Positions 46,962 through 56,448 of a stretch of DNA of 64,000 nt are shown piece by piece; positions within the stretch are counted from its first letter, which is position 1, and each line of letters opens with the position of its first letter. The position numbers were made by a program, and so were the translations under genes. Below the pieces are notes generated by a model that saw only the letters and a program-made list of their open reading frames with translations, was not told the DNA's origin and ran no database searches. This stretch comes from Chrysophaeum taylorii (lineage: Eukaryota; Sar; Pelagophyceae; Pelagomonadales; Pelagomonadaceae), in NCBI GenBank assembly GCA_029834535.1, contig JAQMWT010000344.1:496001-560000 (forward strand), written 5' to 3'.

Positions 46962-49900
46962 TTAAATCTCGGGGGGAGGATGGGCCATGGATGCGAGGAA
47001 GGCGGGGGTCTTCGGGCGGAGGGAGGCTTGCAAGGAGGGTCGACCGAGGGATTCGTAGGAGGCGCGACCGTGTTCGCGCGAGAAGGCGGAGGGACGTTCG
47101 GAGCGCGTGTCGGAAAGGACCGATCGCGCGACCGAGACGCGGACGGCGTCGGCCTCGTCCTTGGAGGCGAGGGCCCTGGCGATGACGTCGGGATCGGCAA
47201 GGCTGCGGGACTGGAGTTCGAGGAGGCTGAGGGTCCAGAGGAGGAGGACCTTGCAGAGGTCGAGCGCGCAGAAGGCCGCGGCGTCGAAGAGCCAGATTCG
47301 TCCGAGCGTCGACCACGAGAGTGGCCGGGCGACGACGATGCCGAAGGCGCACATCAGCGTGACGAGAATGTTTCCCGCGAAGACGCTGGTGAAGAGTGCG
47401 AGGCTCGGCGGCTTGGTTAGGAAGAATGGCTTAGGGGCGCGGCACGCGAAGATAAGGAGCTCGACGGAGATGGATATCTGAGCGTAGACGGCGACCTGGC
47501 GTCGCGCACCGTTGTGGTTTGCGTGCCAGCCGTCGATGCCGGTGACCCAGCCACCAACGGTATAGAAGCCGATCGACGCGACGGCCTGGAGAAGGCCGAG
47601 AAGGAGGCTTCCGAGCAAGAGGCCGGCCGTCTCGGGGACTTCGGGTTCGGGGGAAGGTTCGACGTGATCGTGCGCGATGGGCATCATCGTGACGTCGTTG
47701 AGGAGCGCGAGAAGCACGACGTAGATGGGCTTGAGCTCGTCGTCCCAGCCAAAGATGAGAGCGCAAAGCACGCAGACGATCTGGACCGTCGCCGCGACGC
47801 GATAGAGGACGTAGGCGCGGAGTCGGCGGAATATGAGGCGCGATTCGTAGACAGCGGCGTAGATAGCAGACCTGCGAAGAAACGGAAGGCGTCAGTTGGA
47901 AGAGGCGTAGCGAGGTACGCACAGTCCTGGCCTCGTCAGGACGATGTCGGCGGCGTTGGACGCGGCGTCGGTGGCCCCTTCAACGGCGATGCCGACCTGG
48001 GCCTGCGCGAGCGCTGCGGCATCGTTGACGCCGTCGCCCGTCATGCCGACGACGAGCCCGCGGTTCTGGAGGACGAGGACCACCTCGCGCTTGTCCATGG
48101 GCATGACCTGCGCGAAACCGTCGGCGAGCCAGATCGTCTCGTCGCGGGTCGCGCTCGCCGGCCATAGGTCGGTCTGCGGGAGCACGCGGTCGCCGAGACC
48201 GACGAGACGCGCCGTCTCCCTCGCGATGTTGACGTGGTCGCCAGTGATCATTTTGACGCGGACGCCCGCGTGATCGAGCGCGTCAATCGTCGCCGAGGTA
48301 TCGTGGCGCGGCGGGTCGAGCATCGGCACCAAGCCCACGAGGCGCATCTCGCCGCCGCCGCCGCCGGTGTTTCTTTCGTCGGACAACGCAGCGCAGACGG
48401 CGATCGTCTTATATCCGGCAGCGGAAAGAGCCGCGTCGGCCGCGAGCGCGCGTGCACGCACACCACCACCGAGACGCGTGACGGCGTCGCGCGCCGCGTC
48501 GGCGCGCGACGCCGTCGTTACCGCGTCGGGATATAGGTCTTCCGCGACGGCGGCCGCGATCTCTTGCTCGCACCTCTTATCCACACCACCCACGCCCGAG
48601 CAAGTCCACTGCTCCGCGGCGCCGTCGTTTCCCGTGTCCAGGATCTTATCGAGGAGTCCCTTGGCGACCCGCAGCGTCGCGTCGTTCGGCATGCGGTAGC
48701 GCGCGACGGCACGCTTTACGTCGGGGTTGAAGCCGTCGAATTTCTCGCGGCGACCGTACGACGCGAGCCGCGCCTTGGCGGCGGTGCCGTGTTGCGGGTG
48801 GTCCGGGTCCTTGTGCTCGGGCGCCGAGAACCGCGCTCGAACCGCCCGAAACACGGACGCATCGACGGGGTCTTCGAGGTTTGCAGGATTCGAGGCGAGA
48901 GCGGCCAGGACCAGGCATTCGTCTGCCGTCACGCGCTGCGGGGCAGCACCCAAGATGTCGTCGTCCTGCGCGAGCCAGATCATGTCAGGCATGATGGACA
49001 TCTTGGCGGTCGTTAGCGTGCCCGTCTTGTCGCTGTTGAGCACCGTCATCGACGCGATCTCCTGGAGCGCCGTGGTGTGCGTGACGATCGCCCCATGCTC
49101 AGCCATCGCTCGCGCCCCGAGTGCCATCGTGACCTGCAACACGAGCGGAAGCGCGATCGGCACGGCGCCGATGACGAGCGACAGGCTGACGAGTAGTATG
49201 TGGCCGAACGACTCGCCGCGCTCGCTAAACTGGTACACGAAAACGACGGCGGTCGCAACGAGCGTGCACGCGATCAAAAGTTTCACGACGGCCATAATTT
49301 TTGACTCGAACAGGCCTACGGCCCGCGGCCCCGCCTTGGACTCGGCGACCATCTGCGCGGCCTGGCCAATCTCCGTGCGGACGCCCGTCGCCGTCACCAG
49401 GACCTGGCACTCGCCCTGCACGACCACGCACCCAGACAACATTTGTCGCCCGGCCGTGTTTTTGTGCTCCACTTTCTCTTCGTCCTCGTCCTTGAGCCGC
49501 GAGGCGATCACCCCCGGAACCGTCCGCGGAATCGGCTCGCCCGTGAGCACTGCCGTGTCGAGCTTTATCACGTCGCCACCCAGCCACAGAGCGTCCGCCG
49601 GCACGGCCTGGCCCCCGCGCAGCGACACCACGTCCCCAGGAACGAGCTCGGCCGCGTCGAGCGTGATCGGCCCGCCGTCCCGCAGCACGGACACGTGTTG
49701 CTTGAGCTCGCCCCTCAACGCGTCCAGAGCTCCCTTGGCCTTGGTCTCCTCGTAGAAGGCGATGCACGCGTTCACGAAAAGCATCGCAAATATAATGCCC
49801 AAATCCTGGTAGTCCTCGACGGCCGCCGACAATATGCATGCCAAGATTAGCATCATCGGCATCGTACCCGTGAACTGCCGCATGAACACCTTCCACAGCG

Positions 49901-50018
49901 GCTCCTCCTCGATTGGCACCTCGTTCCTGCCGAACTCGGTCAGCCGCGCCGAGGCCTCGGCGCTCGAGAGGCCCGTCTCGAAAGTACTGGGCTCGCCCTC
50001 CAGAAGCGGCTTCTCCAT
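46962..50018 (-). CDS. P3A-type plasma-membrane H+-ATPase, two exons
   Basis: Exon 1 is 50018-47923 and exon 2 is 47871-46962. A 51-nt intron (GTGCGT...TCGCAG) joins LTRPGL to SAIYAAVYESRLIF in frame, for a total of 1001 residues. Key motifs are NSDKTGTLT (phosphorylated D330), VLTGEPIPRTVPG (actuator; usual TGES is TGEP here), PIALPLVLQVTMALGARAM (membrane helix 4), MITGDHVNIARETARLVGLG and GMTGDGVNDAAALAQAQVGI. About ten membrane helices are visible. The C-terminal cytosolic tail (Ser/Arg-rich, about 100 residues) could be regulatory. The enzyme pumps H+ out of the cell and powers secondary transport. Intron position lies within the conserved region before membrane helix 5. Confidence 0.95.
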
Positions 50019-50292
50019 CGCCGCGGTTCCGTCCGATTGGTTGCACCCGTTCGCACACGCGTTTCTAAATAAATCCTTTGGGGCAGAAAACCAGGTCTCG
50101 GGACTCGGGCGCGATTCATCTTGACCCTGATGATGATGATGATGATGTCACTCGGTAATAAACGAAGGAACGGAAGGAACGAACCCAATCTGAAGTTGTA
50201 GTTAAAGTTGAGGTTGTAACTAGGTTGAATCCTAAGAGAGAGAGCCTTGACACGAGAAGAAGAAGAAGAAGACCAGCAGCAGCAGCAGCAGC

Positions 50293-50553
50293 ATGGACGA
50301 ACGCAAGCAATTTCAGAAGTTGATTGACGATGACTGGGAGCGACTCCACGAGGAGCTTCGAATGTCCCTCGAGTGCAAGCAGCGGTACCTCGGCGAGCAG
50401 TTGAGCGAGCATCACGAGGCTCCTGCGCGGAAAATGATCTCGCGACCATCGGGAACTGGTGCGTTCTGACTGCTGTTTTCTCAGACGACGCGTGCCACCA
50501 CAGTGCTCAACCAAGAGTGCGTGCTCTGCATCACGGCGGGTGGCCGCGAGTAA
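50293..50553 (+). CDS. 71-residue protein, two exons, family unknown
   Basis: Exon 1 is 50293-50458 and exon 2 is 50504-50553. A 45-nt intron (GTGCGT...CACAG) joins them in phase 1. The product starts MDERKQFQKLIDDDWERLHE, a charged helix, and ends TVLNQECVLCITAGGRE, with a Cys-x-x-Cys pair. Unspliced, it would end 11 bases past the donor. It is divergent from the H+-ATPase (274 bp between ATGs). Support is the start context, the typical intron and protein-like composition. No homologue is known to me. From 50,554 to 50,876 nothing else is seen. Confidence 0.5.
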
Positions 50554-50876
50554 AAAATCGGATGTGCATTTTCCCGACGATGCTGGTCGACGGATCACCA
50601 CCACCACCACGCACGCACACCTAGGAGAATAAGCTCTGACCTTTTTCGTTTTGATATTATGATGCTTTCTCATCAAGCTAGTTGCCCCGAGAGAGCGGCG
50701 GCGGTCCCTCTTTTGCACCCACCCAAAACTCGCGCGGGCCAGACAGCAACGCCACAACGCCTCCTCTCTGGCATATAGGATACTAAAGCTAGCTCTCGAG
50801 AGAGAAGGAGAAGAAGAGGAAGAGTATCGCGCACCCCCGCGGATAATAATGCACAATCAGGGAAAAGAAGACGACG

Positions 50877-52043
50877 TCATCGCCGCTGCAGACTAGTACG
50901 GGTGTCTTCGGGAATAGCAGCAGTAGCCCAGGCGTCCGAGGAACTGTTGACATAGCCAAAGTAAGCGAGGAGTTCGAGGGCGTTCCTGTTGCTCCTGAAG
51001 ACACGCTCGAGATGCGGCGTCATCTGTGTTGGCCAACGCGGCGCCGACCGGACAAAGGGTCGCGAAATCTGGATCGCGCGAAGCAAAGTATGGTTGTCCG
51101 ACGCGAGGGGCTGGCTGGGATTGTCGCGTCGGTACGAGGTCGTGAGGGCCGGGCCCCCGTGGCGACGCGTCGCCATCATGAGGTCCAAGGGCTCCCTCGC
51201 GACGGCCGCGTGCGCGAGGAGTCTCTTGAGCGTAGGGTAGCCGCGGTTTGGGTGCAAAAAGAGATCTTCGTATCGCAGCACGAGGAGTCTGGGGTCGCGC
51301 TCGTAGAGCAACAGGGCCGTGTTGTCGTTGACCCAGCGGCCGAGGCAGAGCGGGCCCGCGGGGTCAGCGAGCGGGTAACGCTCGACGAGCGAGAGCATGA
51401 CGTCGCGACCGTCGCGGACGAGCGCGACGATGCGCGCGTCGCCCCCGAGCGTCCGGAAGATGTACCCGAGCCGGCACGCGTTGGACGGCGACTTGACGAG
51501 CCAACGGCTCGCGTTCAACCCCCCCTCTCGGCGCGCGAGTTTCCGGAAGTGAGCGTCGTCGCGGCGGGACGGCGCGAACCCGACCGCACGAAAGCTGTTG
51601 GGTTTGACGCTGTATTCGAGTGCCGCGTTCGGGGCATACACCCATATCTCGGGGTGGAGCGCGAGGAGCGAGACGAGGGGGGTCGTCCCGGAGTGCCCGC
51701 ATCCCACGAGAAACAACGGCCTCGGAGCCGGACCGCGCCGGAAAAACGTATCGTTGAACGACGAGGGGTTCATCCACAGCCACGTCATCCGGCCGTCCGA
51801 GCCGCACTGCCGTGGCACGTCGCGTACGCCCGGCCAGGCCCACGCCGCGCTCACGACAGCCTGAAGCCCGATCGACCACCGCGCCGACACGAGCACGCAC
51901 AACACAACGGCGACCAAGCACCATCCGCCATACCTATTGCGACCCGACCGCTGCGGCATCTTTTTCTCTCGCACCACGACACGACCAGGCTCTTGGCTCG
52001 TCGACTCTTTCGCTGAGCGCCGAACGAAGGCATTTACCACCAT
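50877..52043 (-). CDS. Sulfotransferase family protein, type II membrane
   Basis: ATG 52043 gives 388 residues. The frame reaches a GTG four codons earlier. A short cytosolic N-terminus and one membrane helix (CLVAVVLCVLVSARWSIGLQ) give Golgi type II topology. The PAPS-binding 5' loop is LFLVGCGHSGTTPLVSLLA, and the 3' phosphate motif is IVALVRDGRDVMLSLVERYP. LLVLRYEDLFLHPNRGYPTL matches the family later on. It likely sulfates a glycan or lipid in the secretory pathway. The exact acceptor cannot be told. A TATATAAGG sequence lies about 30 bp before the start codon. No intron. Confidence 0.9.
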   Translation of the reverse strand: MVVNAFVRRSAKESTSQEPGRVVVREKKMPQRSGRNRYGGWCLVAVVLCVLVSARWSIGLQAVVSAAWAWPGVRDVPRQCGSDGRMTWLWMNPSSFNDTFFRRGPAPRPLFLVGCGHSGTTPLVSLLALHPEIWVYAPNAALEYSVKPNSFRAVGFAPSRRDDAHFRKLARREGGLNASRWLVKSPSNACRLGYIFRTLGGDARIVALVRDGRDVMLSLVERYPLADPAGPLCLGRWVNDNTALLLYERDPRLLVLRYEDLFLHPNRGYPTLKRLLAHAAVAREPLDLMMATRRHGGPALTTSYRRDNPSQPLASDNHTLLRAIQISRPFVRSAPRWPTQMTPHLERVFRSNRNALELLAYFGYVNSSSDAWATAAIPEDTRTSLQRR

Positions 52044-52419
52044 GCCCTTCGACACCCAACTCGAACCTTATATACAAGCATATTCGACCATAAACCCCGT
52101 TTGAGTCTCCTGTTTTTTTTTTTGAGCGGGAAATCGGTCGATTTGGACCGGAGTTTCGCTCGGGCCTCCGAGGGGGTCCTCTTGGGCTTTCCGTGAAGGT
52201 ACAAGTGACTCCGGGCGAGCGCGCACGACTTATATACACACTATGCCTGAAGTTGGCGACTGGATGACGAGTCCAATCTCGACGCCCCACGTGCCGCGAG
52301 CGGTCGGAAGCGACTCAAGTCGTACGGCAGAGCGGCTCCGATACGCGAGGGGACTGTTCCTGCTGCCCTCTCGCCGCGCTTTTCGAGTGTCGAGGTCATC
52401 ACCAGAGTCATGCATATAG

Positions 52420-53365
52420 CTAGTCAGCGACGTTATCCTCCAGAGTCAACGCAGATAGAATTGGCGCGTCGATCGCGCGATGGGAGGAGTGTTTGCGCTT
52501 GAGACGTGCAGTCTCTCTTTGTCGCTCGATTTTGGCGTGTTCGAACTCGGCGGTGCCCACGTCCTCGCAGCGGTAGACGAGTTTATACTCGCAGGCAACG
52601 CGAGAGAACCGCACGAGCCGGAGAGGCGGAAGGCTTTAGGGGCCAATGCTGTCGAAGACGCGTTCACGTTGTCGGCGCGCCATCTCACTTTCTTTTCTGG
52701 TGTTATGTTGGCGGTAGTACCGCTTTGACTGGCCCCAGCCATCCTCAACGCCATCGCCGGCAAGCTCTGGGTGGATTTCGGCGACGAGAGTAGGATGTGG
52801 CCACGGTCAAGAACGAGCTGCTGTAGGAGGTTGAGTTCGTTCTTGAAGTCCGGGCAATTGCCGAGGATCTCCTTACTTGAGGTCCCCGGAACGATGTCGC
52901 CGCACTTGTCGAGCTGGCCACTGAGCGAGTGATACGTTGTCACGACGAGTGGTCGACCTCAATTAGGAACTGGTGACGAAGGCACCAAATCTCCATGACA
53001 TCGAGGACGTCCTCGACCTGAAGGAGAAAATTATCCGAGTCCCAGAAGCCTTGGTGCTGCTTGCCAACCTTGAGTGTCTAGAGAGCCGCAGACTGGAACC
53101 ACTTGACGCCGCCGCGCTCAGATAGGATGACCTTTTCAAAGGGGGCTTGATTGTCGGATCGATCGTGAGGTCGACATCGTTGTCGCCGTCGTCGTCTTCT
53201 TCGTCGTAAACGTCGGGATCTGTCACGTTGGTCGCTACTAGACGAAGCTTGTCATGCTTGTCACCTGCGTTGTCAAACCAGTGGAGCCGGGTTGGTGTGA
53301 AGCGCGTTTCGTCCGTGGAGGTCATCAACAGTTGCAGGAGTGTCCAGCAGCACTTCCAGTACATG
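52420..53365 (-). pseudogene. Decayed DDE-type transposase
   Basis: Broken minus-strand frames: FDNAGDKHDKLRLVAT; then NCPDFKNELNLLQQLVLDRG; then (shifted) EIHPELAGDGVEDGWGQSK with RYYRQHN; then CEYKLVYRCEDV with a basic tail. This order recalls eukaryotic DDE transposases whose C-terminal part has a HPELNxIExxWGxxK block followed by a basic region. Frameshifts and a stop after the WGQSK block show decay. The superfamily is not assigned. Confidence 0.5.
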
Positions 53366-53529
53366 CGCTGCCGACATGTTGTCGCGCTCGTCGGTCCTCA
53401 GCGAGGCGCTACCAGCGCCACGCGAAAATCAACAGACACAGCAAACTCTAACCTCTGAAATATACTCCCTAACCCTTTAATTTTCTCCCTTACCACTTAA
53501 TTATTCTCCCCAACCGTCCTATTTTACTC

Positions 53530-53741
53530 TAACTAACTAACTAACTTCAGACCTTTCCCGAGCATGGGAGTCAGGCGGGACCGACAGGTGCCAGTCCGGA
53601 ATCACGGGCCTGTAGACGAGGAGCGCCGAAAGGTCGGTCGGCGGAGAGTGACCATCAAGCTTGACGCCATGCGACGAGGAGACCGCGATGTGACTGACAA
53701 CCAACTCGTCGATAACCTTCCGTCTTCGCCCCCCGGCCATA
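53530..53741 (+). repeat. Dispersed repeat, family R2, copy 1
   Basis: It runs from AACTAACTAACTTCAGACCT through GAGCATGGGAGTCAGG and TCACGGGCCTGTAGACGAGG to CCCCCGGCCATACC. The reverse complement of 58378-58588 matches closely. The stretch 53,742-54,199 contains no gene I can support. Confidence 0.85.
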
Positions 53742-54199
53742 CCATTTATTTTATTTATTTTACTCCTTACCACCCAACGCTCTGCGTGCTCACCAGCTCA
53801 CCCTGACACGACTCGTGCAGGAATTTGGGAGGGTTTTGGGTTAAATTTGATATTGGATATGAATGGGAGGTCGAGGACGCGTCGATCGGCATCCTGGCCC
53901 AAGGTAGTGGCGACGCTGAGCACATTCTACAGACAAAAGTATTTTTACTCCGAGACTAGTTGTGTGCTATCGACGAATCCAGCTTGGGCCGGGATGCCGA
54001 TCGACGCGTCTTTGGCCCTCCTGGATGGCCGAACAACGAACTTGACACTAAACCCTCACAAAATCGTGCACTGTGTTGTTATGGTTCATGGTCGAATATG
54101 CTTGTATATGTAAGCAAGATACCGCGAGATTCTTTACATGCAGCGTTGCATATAATGCGCATGGTTGCGACGTTTCGAAGATGTAGGACGGTGGTGCCT

Positions 54200-54420
54200 T
54201 ATGAATGAATGAATGAATCCTGCGCCCTGCAAGGGCATCCGCCCTTCTGGCGTAGGTTGGCATCTGTTCGCCTTGCGGGCGGGTCGGTTGGTAGCCGGAA
54301 CGTTCGCAGTGGGACGGGGTATGGCCGGGGGGCGCAGACGGAAAAGCTAACGACGAGTGGGTTGTCGGTCACATCGCGGTCTCCGCGGCGCATGGCAACA
54401 AGCCTGACGATCACTCTGCT
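54200..54420 (-). repeat. Dispersed repeat, family R2, copy 2 (partial)
   Basis: ATGAATCC followed by GGGCATCCGCCC, GCCGGAACGTTCGCAGTGGG and GTCACATCGCGGTCTCC parallels 58272-58455. It lacks the AACTAACTTCAGACCT end. A short GAAT repeat precedes it. Confidence 0.85.
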
Positions 54421-54493
54421 TCTATAACCTCACGAAGATTCCGGGATTAAGAAAGGTAGCGATCATAACCCTCAAAGACTTGTTCCAGACTCG

Positions 54494-54967
54494 ATGCGTC
54501 TGCCGCCGGAGGTGAAGCGGTTCGTCGAAAAACATGCATCAAAGTATATGGGTGGGAAGAGCGTCGAGGAGTGGCTCCATGCTCTGGTCATGCTCGCCAT
54601 TGCAATGCTCATCGACGTCATCGGCACCGCGAGCTTCGTGCGTGTTTTTGTAGGTCGGAATGAACTTGGTGGAACAGGTTATTCCTGGCGTGGGCGAATT
54701 CGCCGACGTGGTGCGTGAACGCTGTTCGCAGCCCGGAAACCGACGTTGCAGATTTGGGCTCCGATCTCCGCGGTTCTTGTTAAGGTGCTCTTCGAAAGCA
54801 CACTCTTGGCCGGCGTCAACTTCGTTGAAGAGCTCACGCCAGGCCTCGACTTTATTCCCACGGCGACGATTGCTTGGGCCAACAAATACCGCGACTTCGC
54901 CGCCCTCTTACTTCGGGCAGCGAAAAGAAGCGGTGGGACTGGGGGAAATCGTCGGACTACGACGTAA
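54494..54967 (+). CDS. Small membrane protein, three exons including a 33-nt exon
   Basis: Exons are 54494-54637, 54678-54710 and 54752-54967, all phase 0. Introns are 40 nt (GTGCGT...AACAG) and 41 nt (GTGCGT...TGCAG). The product is 130 residues. It starts MRLPPEVKRFVEKHASKYMG, then a membrane helix (LHALVMLAIAMLIDVIG). Next comes the short exon VIPGVGEFADV joined to IWAPISAVLVKVLF, a second hydrophobic region, then NFVEELTPGLDFIPTATIAW. The PGxGEFxDxxWAPxSA and LPGxDxIPTATIAW patterns recall small two- to three-helix plastid or membrane proteins in algae and plants, but the name is uncertain. Splicing is needed to bring the blocks into one frame. Confidence 0.7.
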
Positions 54968-55017
54968 CGACATAGCCCGCGAGGGGCCGCACTCTCGAGG
55001 ATTAGTAGGTGCCTGCC

Positions 55018-55523
55018 TTAGTTGTCCATCATCATATTCACATAGTCGACATAGTTTATCATGCCATTGCGGTCGGGCTCGAGTTGGCTGATAAGATCGT
55101 GGGCCTGGTCTTCGGTAAGTTTGTCAGTACCGTCGTTTGTAAGGGCGCGAATGAGGACGTCGACTTTTATGAAACCGGGAGGCGCCGCGCCCTCGAAGAC
55201 CTGGAGGGGGAGGGGTTCATCTTAAAGTCTCAAACGACGCTCACCTTGAAGGCATTTTTGACCTGGTCTGCGGTGTAGGTCGCGCTGACCTTCCTTGACA
55301 TGACGGCAACAAATTCGTCAAAGTCGATTTCCCCGTTGGAGTCTTGATCGATTTCGTGGATCATAAGATCAATCTCTTCGGGCGACGCGTCAATCCCCAG
55401 AGTATCCATCAGCTCGCCGAGCTCCTCTTTGGTAATCGTCCCCCCACCGTCCCTGTCGACAAGGTTGAAGATCTCGCGGAACTCCACGAGTTCGCTCTCG
55501 GACATGTTCCGAGCCGCGCTCAT
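55018..55523 (-). CDS. Calmodulin-like protein, two exons
   Basis: Exons are 55523-55245 and 55200-55018. A 44-nt intron (GTGAGC...CTCCAG) in phase 0 joins KNAFK to VFEGAAPPG, giving 153 residues. EF-hand 1 loop DRDGGGTITKEE and EF-hand 2 loop DQDSNGEIDFDE are canonical calcium binders. The third loop (EGAAPPGFIKVD) has lost the ligands, and the fourth (EPDRNGMINYVD) starts with Glu and ends with Asp, so the C-lobe is degenerate. It probably acts as a calcium sensor with one working lobe. Starts at 55505 (MSESELVEF) or 55523 are both possible. Confidence 0.88.
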
Positions 55524-55672
55524 ATCGGTGTCTTCCGAAGTAACGCCCACAACGGACCTTTATTCGATCAAACGGAACAATGGTTTCTTTGTGCCCTCTA
55601 CTGTAGACTGCAGGCAAAGAGTGGATGTTGTGCGAAAGTGAGGATGCTGGTGTGGGGAGGGTGTAGGGGCGT

Positions 55673-56008
55673 TCACTTTGGAATGATGTGCGGGGACGTG
55701 AGGGATGCCTGGAAGGCGGAGTTTTCTCGAGGCCTAGTCGGAGTCATCGCTGAGCCGCGGGGCAGGCGAAGAGAGGATGGGCCACGTACGCATGCTAAGA
55801 GAGGATGGGCCACGTACGCATGCTGCCATGTGCGACGAAGTGTGACGTTCTGCTGCTGGGCGCGGGCGGCCTGGGTGGGTTTGCCCAAGGCGGCGACATG
55901 GCTGAGGGCGGTGAGGGCACAACGCGCCCGTCCCACGGTGTTGGCGATACCCCACTCGCGGTAGATGCGGCGAACTTGGGCCGCCGTGTTCTTAGTGAAA
56001 GTTGGCAT
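55673..56008 (-). CDS. Small basic protein, tentative
   Basis: ATG 56008 gives 111 residues (MPTFTKNTAAQVRRIYREWG, then ANTVGRARCALTALSHVAAL). Support is protein-like composition in the first 60 residues and a copy of the upstream element (56061-56096) at the usual distance. The second half covers a 25-bp tandem duplication (around 55,772-55,823) and is less convincing. No family is recognised. Confidence 0.4.
   Translation of the reverse strand: MPTFTKNTAAQVRRIYREWGIANTVGRARCALTALSHVAALGKPTQAARAQQQNVTLRRTWQHAYVAHPLLACVRGPSSLRLPRGSAMTPTRPRENSAFQASLTSPHIIPK
55772..55823. repeat. 25-bp direct tandem duplication
   Basis: AGAGGATGGGCCACGTACGC with ATGCT occurs twice back to back, separated by AG or less. 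Confidence 0.85.
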
Positions 56009-56060
56009 AGCTTTTCCCCATCCAGGTCCGCGCTGCGATGCGCTCTGCGCAGGAGCGAGG

Positions 56061-56096
56061 GAGGGTTTTCGAAGGTCAACTGCTGGGAGGGGGGTG
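56061..56096 (-). promoter_or_regulatory. Upstream element CAGCAGTTGACCTTCGAAAA
   Basis: On the minus strand a C-rich run is followed by CAGCAGTTGACCTTCGAAAA and CCC, nearly the same as 41932-41960. It lies 53-88 bp before ATG 56008. Confidence 0.5.
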
Positions 56097-56448
56097 TGCG
56101 AAAGCGTGGACACAGGTGCGTGGAGGTTCTCGCTGACTCCAAAGCCCCGAAAATTGGTTTCTGAAATGAAATAAAATATCGGTGCCTCCTTGTGGCCACT
56201 CAATAAGCAAAAATATATATAAGCAAAAATAATGCAGTCTCTACAGGAAGCTTAGGGTCGACCGTCAGCACAAAGAGCGGTGCGTCTCACTTTGTGCTCC
56301 TACTCGAGAGAATCGAGCGAGGCGTCGTCTGATTCGCACGGACCACAGCGCCGCGGCCAGCCTCGGGTCTGTTCCTGAGGGTCGGCAGTTGGCACGCCCG
56401 CTGCCTACAAAAAGTCCCACGTCTGGCCCACTCAAGAGGAGTGGTCAG

